NCBI GenBank assembly: GCA_945787885.1
Contig: CALZJF010000001.1
Span: forward strand, 62,001-126,000
Direction: 5' to 3'
Source of the DNA: an uncultured Bacteroidales bacterium
GTDB taxonomy: Bacteria; Bacteroidota; Bacteroidia; Bacteroidales; Bacteroidaceae
DNA: 64,000 nucleotides
Part shown: one piece after another, positions 51,860 through 60,878 of the stretch
Numbering within the stretch: the first letter of the stretch is position 1
Layout of the letters: each line of letters starts with the position of its first letter
Notes under the pieces: model-generated
What the model was told of the DNA's origin: nothing
The model's input: only the letters and a program-made list of their open reading frames with translations
Database searches by the model: none
Program-made: the position numbers and the translations under genes

Positions 51860-51960
51860 ATTCCCACGGACGAGGGTGTTGCCCCCAGAGTGTCGCTACG
51901 CTTGCCCTGAGCTATGATGTATTGCCCCCTCAGGGCGCAACCGTGCGGACGGCAGCCTTC
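51860..51960 (-). repeat. Dispersed repeat element, copy 2 (inverted)
   Basis: The reverse complement reads CCGCACGGTTGCGCCCTGA, then GGGGGCAATACATCATAGC, AGGGCAAGCGTAGCGACAC and GGGGGCAACACCCTCGTCCG. It matches 41032-41130 with a few changes and lies in opposite orientation, in the gap between two of the large secreted-protein genes. Confidence 0.75.
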
Positions 51961-52027
51961 GGTTCGGCGCGTTAGCTATCGACAGGAGGAAAAGGAAAGG
52001 GGCAACACAACGAACACACACGAAAAA

Positions 52028-52057
52028 ACCGCAAGCCCAATGGTGTGGGCTTGCGGT
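52028..52057 (-). terminator. Terminator of the 800-residue secreted protein gene
   Basis: ACCGCAAGCCC (52028-52038) pairs with GGGCTTGCGGT (52047-52057); TTTTTTCG follows on the minus strand. Confidence 0.85.
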
Positions 52058-52079
52058 TACTATAGGGAGTGGCGAAATA

Positions 52080-54482
52080 TTACTTCAGCACCTTCTTGCC
52101 ATTAACGATGTAGAGACCGCCCTTGACGGGAGCTACTACGCGACGGCCGGAAAGGTCGAAAATCTTATCGGAAGCAGCGTTGATGTCGAGCTGACGGATG
52201 CCCGTGGTACCACCAGCGGTCACCTCGTAGGTCTTGGTGATGGCTTCTTCCACTACACGGCCATCAACCTTGAAGCTCTTCGGAGCGAAGTAAATCGTAT
52301 ATTTGCCGGGAGCAGGATTGAAGCTACCGATGCGCTTCATGACGTTGGAGCGAACTTCTTCGTCAGCCTCATCGGCAGAGAGGAAATTGACCGTAGCCAC
52401 ACCGTTCTTCACCTCCAGATTTCCAGCGAGGTTCAGTGCCTCGTTGGCATTGAGGAATGCGAGTCCGTAGGGCTTGCCGCCTTCATCAAACACGGCAGCG
52501 ATGAGACCCATGTTGGTGACGGAAACCTCAGCAGCCTCTTCAAACTCTACATTGAAGGCGAGGAGTTCCTCAGCGCTTTCAACGGTTTCGGGCAGGCTGT
52601 AATTGCCGTTCCATACGGTCTTGACCTCTTCGAGGCAGAAGTGAACCACCTTGTCGAGACCCTTGTCGCAGTAGAGCTTATACTTACCGGCATCCCTACC
52701 GATGTATTTACCATCTTCGCGAACGAAAACGAAGTCTTCAGGCGTTCCCTCAACGGTCCACTCATAAGCCTCAGCGGTGGTGGTAGTGCTCCAGCCGAAT
52801 TTCGTGCCGACAACATAAGGAGCCATATATTCTCCCTTGCCGTCCGAGACGGTCCATCCGCCATTCTCGCCCTGTGCGAAATAGAGCTTGGTGGGAGTCT
52901 CAGAAAGGGTGATGACGATAGATGCATTTCCGGCATCCGAACCCGTACCGCGGTTTACGAAGTCGATGCCCTTGGCAGGCTCATCGAGCATCTTGACATA
53001 GTATGCCTGCTCAGGCTTGGCAGAGAAGGGAGGCTGTGCGCCAGCAACGACGGTGAGCTTCATGGCGTTGAGATCAACGGTGAAGGTCCATTCGCCGGCA
53101 GAGATGAAGAAGGTGGTTTCGGCACCTGCGACGAGCTGGCACTCGCTGCCCTTCCAGAGCTGTTCGCCAGAATTTTCTGTACCGATGGCATGAGCATAGA
53201 AGGTCATCCAATCCCAAGGATCGGCAGGAAGGACAGTACCAATCTGGAAATAGTTTTCAGCATCTTCGGTGGTGACCGTAAAGGTGTAGATGCCATCTTC
53301 GCGTTCAGGAACGAAGACGCTGGGATCGTCGAAGCTCCACTTATTGTTGAGTCCCATTACGACGAGACCCTTCTGGTCAACCTTCTGCTCAGGCTTCTCC
53401 ACGCCCTCAACGACGGTGATGGTCATGGCATTGACATCAACGGTAAACTCCCAATCTCCAGCCTCGATGCTGAAACTGTAGGGCTCGCCGAGCGTGAGGC
53501 CAGCACTTTCGCCCTTCCAAAGTTGATAGTCATAGTCGGGAGCTCCGAGGCGACCTTCGTTGAAGCCAGCCCAGTCGGTAGAAGAAGTGCCAAGCGTGGT
53601 GCTGAGCGAGAAGAGGCTGGAATTGACAACGGAAACCTTGAAGGTATAAACGCCGTCGGTCGTCTTTTCAAGTTTGATGGCAGGCTTAGTGGGATTCCAG
53701 ACGCCATCAACACCGATGACGTAGAGGCCATACTCCTTACCGTCTTCGTTGGTGACAACTCCATCGCCAGAGACAGTGATTTCCTTCGTCTCAGGGTTGA
53801 AACAGAGATACACCTTGCTCTCGGTTTGGGTTTCGCCCATGAAGACGTATTCCTTGGTGGTGAAATCCAATGCGCCGACCTGCTCGCCATCGTAATAAAC
53901 GGTGGCGTTGTGGTCGCCGACGCTGACAACGGCCGTCACGGAATAGCTACCCTCGCCATCGCTGAGCATGGTATAGTCCGTGCCATCCACGTTGACAACG
54001 ACATCGTGGTGTTCGCCAGAGGGAACGTATTCCACGATATCCCAGGCTTGACCGCTCTTGTCCGTATAAACGCCTGAGCCTTGGGAATGATTGTCCATAC
54101 CAAGACCCTTGTTGGAATAGTTCACCTTATTGATGTAATAGTGTCCGTCGGCAGCATCTACGACATACCAGACGGTGGGGGTGGTGGTATCGGCATTCCA
54201 GACATCGCCAGCGGTTTTAGATCCGAGATACTTGCCATCATCGGTAGAGAGGACGAAGCCTCCATCCTGCGGGGTAAAGGTGAAGGGTGTGCCTTCAGCG
54301 GCGAGCGAGGCAGCCGTCGTGTTCGAACCGCCACCTTGGCTGTCGTTACCAGTAGCCAGCACGAGGTACAAACCTCCCTGTACATCCTGAAGCAGATACT
54401 GCTTGCCCTCTTCGGGTTCGAAGGCAAAGAGCTGCGCGCAGCAGCAGAGCATCACTGCAAAGAGCGTTAAAAACTTCTTCAT
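52080..54482 (-). CDS. Secreted protein with SusE/F-like repeats and the shared C-terminal tail
   Basis: An 800-residue exported protein (signal peptide ending QLFA, then FEPEEGKQYLLQ). Residues ~25-150 form a lectin-like domain (GLYLVLATGNDSQGGGSN). Two consecutive repeats at ~250-375 and ~375-490 each run from GLYVIGVDGVW / GLVVMGLNNKW to LWKGE, then GDWEFTVDVNAMTITVV / GEWTFTVDLNAMKLTVV. These resemble the starch-binding repeats of SusE/SusF. A second lectin-like part (~490-640) and the common C-terminal domain follow, ending IFDLSGRRVVAPVKGGLYI…GKKVLK. No SusC/D genes are adjacent. Glycan binding at the surface is a reasonable inference. Confidence 0.8.
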   Translation of the reverse strand: MKKFLTLFAVMLCCCAQLFAFEPEEGKQYLLQDVQGGLYLVLATGNDSQGGGSNTTAASLAAEGTPFTFTPQDGGFVLSTDDGKYLGSKTAGDVWNADTTTPTVWYVVDAADGHYYINKVNYSNKGLGMDNHSQGSGVYTDKSGQAWDIVEYVPSGEHHDVVVNVDGTDYTMLSDGEGSYSVTAVVSVGDHNATVYYDGEQVGALDFTTKEYVFMGETQTESKVYLCFNPETKEITVSGDGVVTNEDGKEYGLYVIGVDGVWNPTKPAIKLEKTTDGVYTFKVSVVNSSLFSLSTTLGTSSTDWAGFNEGRLGAPDYDYQLWKGESAGLTLGEPYSFSIEAGDWEFTVDVNAMTITVVEGVEKPEQKVDQKGLVVMGLNNKWSFDDPSVFVPEREDGIYTFTVTTEDAENYFQIGTVLPADPWDWMTFYAHAIGTENSGEQLWKGSECQLVAGAETTFFISAGEWTFTVDLNAMKLTVVAGAQPPFSAKPEQAYYVKMLDEPAKGIDFVNRGTGSDAGNASIVITLSETPTKLYFAQGENGGWTVSDGKGEYMAPYVVGTKFGWSTTTTAEAYEWTVEGTPEDFVFVREDGKYIGRDAGKYKLYCDKGLDKVVHFCLEEVKTVWNGNYSLPETVESAEELLAFNVEFEEAAEVSVTNMGLIAAVFDEGGKPYGLAFLNANEALNLAGNLEVKNGVATVNFLSADEADEEVRSNVMKRIGSFNPAPGKYTIYFAPKSFKVDGRVVEEAITKTYEVTAGGTTGIRQLDINAASDKIFDLSGRRVVAPVKGGLYIVNGKKVLK

Positions 54483-54786
54483 AATTACTTGGTGTTATGT
54501 ATTATTATAATATATGGTGTATCGATAGTGACGGATAATCTCGGTGCTAATTTAGGATGTTTTGCCATAACGGCTTACTATTTTCGGCAGACAAGCGTAT
54601 GGTTTGAGCGGTTAGAGTGAGGATTTGCAAAGCCGTCATAACAAACAAGCACAAAATGACGGTTGTTAAAATGTCAGAAAGCAATAAAGATTCTTCCAAG
54701 CTATATGGCAGACTTGTCGTTTCCCCGTCGTTTTCGCCCGTCCGACAGCGATACGGAAATTTCCGAACGACATTTTGCCCTCAGAG

Positions 54787-54870
54787 TCATCACTTTCCGG
54801 GGGAAAAATGATGACTTCCCGGGGGCAAAATGAACACTTATGGGGTGCGAAATGATGACCTTGCGGCAAG
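54787..54870. repeat. Degenerate ~22-bp tandem repeat (locus 4)
   Basis: Units such as ATGATGACTTCCCGGGGGCAA and ATGAACACTTATGGGGTGCG follow each other directly. They match the GACCATTTTCCGGGGGCAAA type at 60731. From 54483 to 54786 no feature is seen. Confidence 0.65.
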
Positions 54871-54929
54871 CTCGCCATACAGGCGCATTTTGCACTCAAT
54901 GGGGACGATGCTGACTGAATGCGGATTGG

Positions 54930-55115
54930 AGGATTTGGACGGGATTAACGATTTCGACGGGATTAAGAGGATTGACGACTGCCATGCGAGTGACGATTTT
55001 GACGTTAGGGACGACCGTAACGTTAGTGACGACTGTAACGAGCGTAACGATTGCCACGTCAGCGACGAGCGCAACGACTGCAACGGCAATGACGATTCTG
55101 ACGATTCTCACGAAA
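54930..55115. repeat. Low-complexity (ACGA)-rich degenerate repeat
   Basis: The stretch is made of short variants of GATTGACGA / GTGACGACTGTAACGA with a rough 9-15 base period, and stays open in several frames on both strands. It lies just downstream of the aminotransferase gene and before the 800-residue protein's leader. I see no start or motif that makes it a gene. Confidence 0.6.
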
Positions 55116-55149
55116 TTGCCACGGAGAGCCTGGCTTTGGGGCAAAAAAA

Positions 55150-55177
55150 TCCGGCATCAGCGGAGGCCGATGCCGGA
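55150..55177 (-). terminator. Terminator of the aminotransferase gene
   Basis: TCCGGCATC (55150-55158) pairs with GATGCCGGA (55169-55177); the minus strand continues in TTTTTTT. Confidence 0.85.
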
Positions 55178-55204
55178 GAATATGCGGGGGAAACAGAAAT
55201 GGGC

Positions 55205-56395
55205 TTAACGCAGACGGGCGCAGGCCTCCTTGATGCGGCGCATGGCCTCGACGATGTTATCATCGCTCGTGGCGTAGCTCATGCGGAAACACTCGGGGCT
55301 TCCGAAAGCGTCGCCGCCGACGGTGGCAACGTGGGCCACTTCGAGGAGATAGAGGGCGAAATCAGTGGAAGACTGGATGACGCGCTCACCATCCGTCTTG
55401 CCGAAATAGGCAGAAATCTTGGGGAAGAGATAGAAGGCGCCAGCAGGATCATTGACCTCGAAACCCGGAATCTCACGGGCGAGGCTGACGATGAGGTTCT
55501 TACGGCGGAGGAAAGCCTGACGCATATCTTCGACGCACTGCTGATCGGCAGCGAAAGCCTCGGTGGCGGCAATCTGACTGACTGAGCAGGGGCCGCTGGT
55601 GTATTGGCCCTGGAGCTTATTGACCCCCTTCGCCAACGCCTCGGGAGCGGCGACGAAGCCGATGCGCCAGCCCGTCATGGCGTAGGCCTTGCTGACACCA
55701 TTGATGACGGCAGTGCGCTCCTTCATTCCTTCGCAGGCAGCGATGGAGGCGTGGGCACCGACATAGTTGATATGCTCATAGATTTCATCGGCGATGACTA
55801 CGACATCGGGGTGACGGCGCAGGACGGCGGCGAGGGCTTCCAGCTCGGCAGCGGTATAGACGGAGCCCGTGGGGTTGGAGGGAGAGCAGAGGATGAGGGC
55901 GCGAGTGTGGGGCGTAATGGCCTGCTCCAGCTGTTCGGGCGTCATCTTGAAGTCTTGCTCAATGGTGGCCTCGACAAAGACGGGCTTGCCATCAGCCATC
56001 AGCACCATCTGGGGATAGCTGACCCAATAGGGGGCGGGAATGATGACCTCATCGCCGGCATCGACGAGGGCGAGTATGACATTGCAGACAGCCTGCTTGG
56101 CACCATTGCCAACGACTATCTGCGAGGGCTGATAGGAGAGGCCATTCTCGCGAAGGAGCTTATCGCAGATGGCCTGCCGAAGCGCGGGATAGCCCGGCAC
56201 GGGGCTATATCTTGACCAGTTGTCATCTACGGCCTGCTTGGCAGCAGCCTTGATGTGGTCAGGAGTGTTGAAGTCGGGCTCACCCACACTGAGGTTGATG
56301 ATGTCGATGCCCTGAGCTTTCAGTTCGGCACTCTTCTGCGACATAGCAAGCGTGGCAGAGGGTGCAAGGCGGTTCAGTCTTTCAGAAAGGCGCAT
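55205..56395 (-). CDS. Pyridoxal-phosphate aminotransferase, aspartate aminotransferase type
   Basis: A 396-residue fold-type I aminotransferase (class I/II). It starts LSERLNRLAPSATLAMSQKSAELKAQG, has DIINLSVGEPDFNTPDHI, the cofactor-phosphate loop VGNGAKQAV, CSPSNPTGSVY, and VIADEIYEHINY. The Schiff-base lysine is in INGVSKAYAMTGWRIGF, and FRMSYATSDDNI carries the substrate-binding Arg. The closest group is the bacterial I-gamma aspartate aminotransferases (aspC/aatA), which interconvert aspartate and oxaloacetate with 2-oxoglutarate. It starts 37 bases after the BI-1 gene and is probably co-transcribed with it. Confidence 0.92.
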   Translation of the reverse strand: MRLSERLNRLAPSATLAMSQKSAELKAQGIDIINLSVGEPDFNTPDHIKAAAKQAVDDNWSRYSPVPGYPALRQAICDKLLRENGLSYQPSQIVVGNGAKQAVCNVILALVDAGDEVIIPAPYWVSYPQMVLMADGKPVFVEATIEQDFKMTPEQLEQAITPHTRALILCSPSNPTGSVYTAAELEALAAVLRRHPDVVVIADEIYEHINYVGAHASIAACEGMKERTAVINGVSKAYAMTGWRIGFVAAPEALAKGVNKLQGQYTSGPCSVSQIAATEAFAADQQCVEDMRQAFLRRKNLIVSLAREIPGFEVNDPAGAFYLFPKISAYFGKTDGERVIQSSTDFALYLLEVAHVATVGGDAFGSPECFRMSYATSDDNIVEAMRRIKEACARLR

Positions 56396-56432
56396 ATTAT
56401 ATATATAATGTGTAAGCTATAGAAAAAAAGAC

Positions 56433-57149
56433 TCAGTCTCTGCTGTTTCCGAGGAAACGAAGGAGATAGAGGAAGAGGTTGATGAAATCAAGATAGAGCG
56501 TGAGGCTTCCGACGAGGGCGAGCTTCATGGCCGTTTCGTCCTGACGGTTGCCGTAGGCCTGAATCATCCACTTGATTTTCTGCGTGTCGTAAGCAGTGAG
56601 ACCCGTGAAGATCAGTACGCCGAGGACGCTGATGCCGAACTGGAGCGCGGAAGACCCGACGAAGATATTGACCACCGTGGCGATAATGATGCCGATGAGT
56701 GCCATGATGAGGATGCGCCCAAAGGTGGAAAGATCTTTCTTAATGGTATATCCCACGAAAGTCATCGCACCGAAGGTGCCGGCGGTGACAAAGAAGGTGG
56801 TGGCGATGCTCTGCATGGTGTAAGCCATGAAGATATAGGAGAGCGTCAGGCCATTGAGGACGGAGTAGGCAGCGAAGACGAGTCCTGCCGTAGTAAGCGA
56901 CATCTGCATGACGCGAGCGGAGAAATAGAAGACGAGACCGAGTTCGGCAAGCATCAATCCCCAGAAAAGGAGGCGATTGGTGATAATGGCCATCAGTATC
57001 TGCGGCTGCGTGGCAACGGCTGCGGCAGTCAGGCCCGTCATTGCCAAAGCGAGGGTCATCCATAGATAAACATTCTTCATCACTGCAGGGAAGGAAACGC
57101 TGCTCGTGCCCATACGGTAGGCAGCAGAATCATAACTCTGATTGTACAT
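56433..57149 (-). CDS. Bax inhibitor-1/YccA family membrane protein
   Basis: A 238-residue inner-membrane protein with seven hydrophobic segments. After a polar N terminus (MYNQSYDSAAYRMGTSS) come YLWMTLALAMTGLTAAAVA and LLFWGLMLAELGLVFYFSARVM. The family signature is near the end: GLTAYDTQKIKWM, then ALVGSLTLYLDFINLFLYLLR. Homologues are pH-dependent calcium leak channels (BsYetJ) or stress-protease interactors (YccA), so the exact role is open. It is located between ribBA and the aminotransferase on the same strand. Confidence 0.93.
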   Translation of the reverse strand: MYNQSYDSAAYRMGTSSVSFPAVMKNVYLWMTLALAMTGLTAAAVATQPQILMAIITNRLLFWGLMLAELGLVFYFSARVMQMSLTTAGLVFAAYSVLNGLTLSYIFMAYTMQSIATTFFVTAGTFGAMTFVGYTIKKDLSTFGRILIMALIGIIIATVVNIFVGSSALQFGISVLGVLIFTGLTAYDTQKIKWMIQAYGNRQDETAMKLALVGSLTLYLDFINLFLYLLRFLGNSRD

Positions 57150-57201
57150 GGTTCAAACAATATTTGGGTTAGACATATAATTCGATGGGATATATAGAAA
57201 A

Positions 57202-57243
57202 TCTGGAAAATATAGAATTTCTGGAATTTATAGATTTTCCAGA
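57202..57243 (-). terminator. Hairpin after ribBA, possible terminator
   Basis: TCTGGAAAAT (57202-57211) pairs perfectly with ATTTTCCAGA (57234-57243), four bases beyond the ribBA stop. No T run follows, so it may instead mark an RNA-processing or attenuation point before the BI-1 gene. Confidence 0.45.
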
Positions 57244-57247
57244 AAGA

Positions 57248-58462
57248 TTATCTGCCGAGATGGAGGTTGTGGCCCATACGGTTCTTCTTGGTGCGGAGAT
57301 AGCGTTCGTTGTAGGGATTCGGCGTGATTTCCACCGGCTCATTGCCCACGACTTCCAAGCCAAAGCCTTCGAGCCCTACGCGCTTGACGGGATTGTTCGT
57401 GATGAGACGCATTTTCGTCACGCCCAGTTCGCGGAGGATGGAAGCCCCGACGCCATAGTCGCGCTCATCGGGGTCGTAGCCCAAATGGATATTGGCATCG
57501 ACCGTGTCGTAGCCTTCCTCCTGCAATTTATAGGCGGCGATTTTCGCCATCAGACCAATGCCGCGCCCCTCCTGATTGAGATAGAGGATGACGCCCTTGC
57601 CCTCCGCCTCAATGCGACGCATGGCAGCATGAAGCTGTTCGCCACAATCGCAACGCTTGCTGCCGAAGATGTCGCCCGTGGCACAGCTGGAGTGGACACG
57701 GACAAGGATGGGTTCGTCTTTCTCCCATGTGCCCTTGATGAGGGCTATATGCTCCAGGCGATTGCTCTTCTGCTTGAAGGGAATGAGGTGGAAATGTCCG
57801 AACTCCGTGGGCATATCGACCTCCTCGCCCCGCTCGATGAGCGATTCCTCCTGCAGGCGATAGGCAATGAGGTCCTTGATGGTGAGGATATGCAGACCCT
57901 CGCGCCGGGCAAATTCTATGAGCTGCGGCATACGCGCCATCGTGCCGTCCTCGTTGAGAATCTCAATGAGGCATGCAGCAGGGAAGAATCCGCTCATGCG
58001 CGCCAAATCGACGGCAGCCTCGGTATGTCCGGCACGAGCGAGCACGCCACGGTCCTGCGCATAGAGAGGGTTGATGTGGCCCGGACGCCCGAACCATTCA
58101 GGGCGCGCCTCAGGGTTTGCCAGCGCCTTGATAGTGGCAGCACGGTCGTGGGTGGAGACACCGGTGGTGCAACCTTCAAGCATATCAATCGTCACGGTAA
58201 ACGGCGTGCCGAGCATGGACGTGTTCTCCTGCACCTGATGCTCGAGACGCAGCTCACGGCAACGCTCGTTGGTGATGGGAGCACACAAGACACCGCGTCC
58301 GTTCTTGAGCATGAAGTTTACCTTCTCAGGGGTAATGAGTTCTGCGGCAGTGATGAGGTCTCCCTCGTTTTCACGGTCTTCGTCGTCAACGACAATGACG
58401 AACTTTCCTTCCTTGAAGTCTTCAAGGGCTTGCTCTACTGAGCAGATGGGGCTCTCTGTCAT
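57248..58462 (-). CDS. ribBA: Bifunctional DHBP synthase/GTP cyclohydrolase II
   Basis: A 404-residue enzyme giving both precursors of riboflavin. Residues ~1-205 are 3,4-dihydroxy-2-butanone-4-phosphate synthase ([36 protein letters not shown]). Residues ~206-404 are GTP cyclohydrolase II, with the zinc site [18 protein letters not shown], the GTP loop [10 protein letters not shown] and [13 protein letters not shown]. Both halves have their key residues. The frame is open to 58612, but ATG 58462 gives [16 protein letters not shown] and fits the family. No FMN riboswitch is recognisable in the 146-base leader, which instead has a 21-bp direct repeat. Confidence 0.95.
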   Translation of the reverse strand: MTESPICSVEQALEDFKEGKFVIVVDDEDRENEGDLITAAELITPEKVNFMLKNGRGVLCAPITNERCRELRLEHQVQENTSMLGTPFTVTIDMLEGCTTGVSTHDRAATIKALANPEARPEWFGRPGHINPLYAQDRGVLARAGHTEAAVDLARMSGFFPAACLIEILNEDGTMARMPQLIEFARREGLHILTIKDLIAYRLQEESLIERGEEVDMPTEFGHFHLIPFKQKSNRLEHIALIKGTWEKDEPILVRVHSSCATGDIFGSKRCDCGEQLHAAMRRIEAEGKGVILYLNQEGRGIGLMAKIAAYKLQEEGYDTVDANIHLGYDPDERDYGVGASILRELGVTKMRLITNNPVKRVGLEGFGLEVVGNEPVEITPNPYNERYLRTKKNRMGHNLHLGR

Positions 58463-58532
58463 AAGTGGGTGATAAAAATTAGATGGTGGGGGGCTTTGTT
58501 GATTTTCAGGATTTATGCTTACATGGCTCTCA

Positions 58533-58596
58533 GCCGCCGGCTGAGAGAACAGGGAACGGAAATACAGCCGGGAGGGCCGCCGGCTGAGAGAACAGG
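58533..58596. repeat. 21-bp direct repeat between the LptF/G-like gene and ribBA
   Basis: GCCGCCGGCTGAGAGAACAGG occurs at 58533-58553 and 58576-58596 (split here for reading: GCCGCCGGCTG + AGAGAACAGG). The first copy also forms a hairpin with CTCTCAGCC just upstream. The position is the ribBA leader. Confidence 0.8.
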
Positions 58597-58608
58597 AAAA
58601 GGCAGCCT

Positions 58609-60513
58609 TCACTGTTCCGGCAGGCTATGCCCGGGGCTTTCCTCGCTCTCTGCGCTTTCAGGCACATGCTTGGCGATGTGCTGTTCGAGGAGGTCGAATG
58701 CGCGGAGCATCTTGCGCTTATCGGAGAAAAGATGGCGCTTGCTGACATGGGGGATGCCGTTCAGCGCCTGAAGAATATACAAGTCGCGCGTGTTTGCCAG
58801 TTCTTCAACCAGCTGCTCCAAGCGTTCGAGGAAATCGCGGAAAGGCTGCGAGGCGCGGAACCGGAGATAATTGACCGCCATGAAGGGGCTTACCTTCAGA
58901 CTCACAAGAAGACGGCGCAAGGCACGCACCTCGACGAGGGCATCGGGATAGGAGGGGTCGTCGATAATGACCTCCTTGGGCATCAGATTGCGCTTGACCC
59001 TGATGCCGAAGACCTTGCGGAAGAAGGCTTTGTAGGCATCGATGTTGAAAACCTGAGAGTCGCGGTTAGACATATACGTCAGATAGACACCAGCGGGAAG
59101 GAGGATGAAGGAAGACACCCACATGCCAATGAAGATGCTGATGTTGCCCTCGCGCGCCATCTTCATACCCGACGTGTTGATGATATAATAGAAAATGAAG
59201 ATGCCCACGCTGATGACGGCGGGAGTGCCTAAGCCGCCCTTGCGGATGATGGCACCGAGGGGGGCACCAATGAAGAAGAAGAGGATGCACGCCAGGGAGA
59301 GCGTGAGCTTCGTATGCCACTCTATCCAATGCCGGCGGATGAAGCGTTCCTCGCTCTCATTGACCTCGTTTTTCCAATTAAGGTCGTAAGCCATTTGCCT
59401 GACGGCAGCGCCGGCCGTGGCCTTCGTGCGCGACAATCCCGAATAGCGGGCGAAGAGGGTGTCAATGTTCAGCGGCTTGGCCTCAAAGATTTTCTGGAGG
59501 CGGAGGGTGTCGGCGCGCGTCAGCGTGACTGCCCGCGCAGCCTTGCGGCTACCAATATAATTGACATACTCCAACGCGACGCTGTCGAGACGGGCACTCA
59601 TGGAATCGACATCCTGGACAATCTTCGCCATGCTCTTGGCAGAAGGCATATTCTGCAGGCCTTCGTTCTCAGAGAGATTGAAATTGGAATCAAAGTCGAT
59701 GAGGAGTTCCTTGTGGAGGAATGTCTCGCGGTCATAGGGAGCAGTGGCCTGAATGTTGCGCGACTGTCCCTGCTCAAGGCTTTGAAACTGATGTCCATTC
59801 CAGAGCTCAAGGCGAAGATGGAGTTTGTCGGCAGTCATGGAGAGGCGTCCGGAGTCGGCGATGACGATTTGAGCCTTATCGAAGCCCTGGTCAGTCTTGT
59901 AAATAATCACCTGATAGAGCATTCCGGTCAGGGCATTCTTCTTCTCGACATACAGATTGACGTTCGGCACGCCATTATAGAAGATGCCCTCGGGAATCTC
60001 AACGGCAGGCTGACTCTCGCGCATGGAGAGGAGGAGCTGGCGAAGGCTGCGCTGCGCCTGCGGAGAGGTGGTGTTCTGAAAATAGAACGAGAGGCCCGCC
60101 ATGGCGAAGGTGAGGAGAATGATGGGGCGCATGACGCGCATGAGAGGAATGCCTGCCGCCTTCATGGAGAGAAGTTCGAGATTCTCGCCCATATTGCCAA
60201 AAGTGATGAGGGATGCCAGAAGAAATGCCAACGGCAAAGCCTGCGGCACGAGGGTGAGACCCATATACCAGAAGAAACGGGCAAGGACATCGAGCGTCAG
60301 ACCCTTACCTACGAGGTCATCGACGTAGCGCCACGTGAACTGCATCATGAAGACAAAGAGGCACACGAAGAAGGCGGCGGCGAAAAGCTGCAGGAATTTA
60401 GACAGGATGAACGAGTCTATTCGCTTGAGCCGGAGCGACTGAAGCGAAAACTTGCCGAGCGCGGACTTGCCGAACGCGAACTTCCGGGACAGAGAGCTGA
60501 TATTGCCTTTCAA
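58609..60513 (-). CDS. LptF/LptG-family (YjgP/YjgQ) permease
   Basis: A 634-residue inner-membrane protein. The N-terminal half has [29 protein letters not shown], given here as the family's first helix, then [32 protein letters not shown] in consecutive blocks. A large periplasmic beta-jellyroll (~130-390) follows. Further helices ([22 protein letters not shown]) and a cytoplasmic extension of ~130 residues close the chain. In the Lpt machine such proteins with LptB extract lipopolysaccharide from the inner membrane. Bacteroidetes carry this long form. A 105-bp miniature element ends 18 bases upstream of the start codon. Confidence 0.9.
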   Translation of the reverse strand: MKGNISSLSRKFAFGKSALGKFSLQSLRLKRIDSFILSKFLQLFAAAFFVCLFVFMMQFTWRYVDDLVGKGLTLDVLARFFWYMGLTLVPQALPLAFLLASLITFGNMGENLELLSMKAAGIPLMRVMRPIILLTFAMAGLSFYFQNTTSPQAQRSLRQLLLSMRESQPAVEIPEGIFYNGVPNVNLYVEKKNALTGMLYQVIIYKTDQGFDKAQIVIADSGRLSMTADKLHLRLELWNGHQFQSLEQGQSRNIQATAPYDRETFLHKELLIDFDSNFNLSENEGLQNMPSAKSMAKIVQDVDSMSARLDSVALEYVNYIGSRKAARAVTLTRADTLRLQKIFEAKPLNIDTLFARYSGLSRTKATAGAAVRQMAYDLNWKNEVNESEERFIRRHWIEWHTKLTLSLACILFFFIGAPLGAIIRKGGLGTPAVISVGIFIFYYIINTSGMKMAREGNISIFIGMWVSSFILLPAGVYLTYMSNRDSQVFNIDAYKAFFRKVFGIRVKRNLMPKEVIIDDPSYPDALVEVRALRRLLVSLKVSPFMAVNYLRFRASQPFRDFLERLEQLVEELANTRDLYILQALNGIPHVSKRHLFSDKRKMLRAFDLLEQHIAKHVPESAESEESPGHSLPEQ

Positions 60514-60530
60514 GATAGGTAGGTAATAAA

Positions 60531-60635
60531 GGTAGGTTCTATAAATTAGTTTTCAATGCAAGGCAGTGTTTCTGTTTTACTTGGAGTCTTCACGCCTCTC
60601 GCAAAGACATCGCAAGCTAATTGATAGAACCTACC
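60531..60635. repeat. Miniature inverted-repeat element, basic form (copy 6)
   Basis: A 105-bp element with ends GGTAGGTTCTATAAATTAG and CTAATTGATAGAACCTACC. Flanks are TAAA (60527-60530) and TATA (60636-60639), an imperfect duplication. The interior reads, in reverse, GCTTGCGATGTCTTTGCGAG…AAGTAAAACAGAAACAC, like 24128 without its nested insert. It ends 18 bases from the start of the LptF/G-like gene. Confidence 0.85.
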
Positions 60636-60730
60636 TATAATTATTTTATGGTAAGTGTAATTGATTGAAGCAGGTAAGAACAACGAGCGTATAGCAAGCG
60701 ACTTACTTCTACGGTGCATTTCACCTCAGA

Positions 60731-60815
60731 GTGACCATTTTCCAGGGGCAAAATGACCATTTTCCGGGGGCAAAGCAATCACTTGGAGGGGCGAAAATGA
60801 TTGCTTGGGAAGCAG
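60731..60815. repeat. ~22-bp tandem repeat (locus 5), best-preserved units
   Basis: GTGACCATTTTCCAGGGGCAA and ATGACCATTTTCCGGGGGCAA (22 bp with the final A) follow each other directly, then two more diverged units. The remaining bases of the 365-base gap (60636-60730, 60816-60878) show no feature. Confidence 0.75.
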
Positions 60816-60878
60816 GAGCACTGTAGAAAATCTGAAAAGCTCAGAATTTTCACCACTGCATAAGCTAATTCCTGCGCC

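Noticed and set aside
54830..55585. 251-residue plus-strand frame rich in Asp/Asn
   Set aside because: Half is the ACGA-rich repeat, half is antisense to the aminotransferase.
58463..58608. FMN riboswitch upstream of ribBA
   Set aside because: The conserved aptamer segments could not be found; only a direct repeat is present.
59314..60522. 402-residue open frame on the plus strand
   Set aside because: Antisense to the LptF/G-like permease; no start context or family feature.
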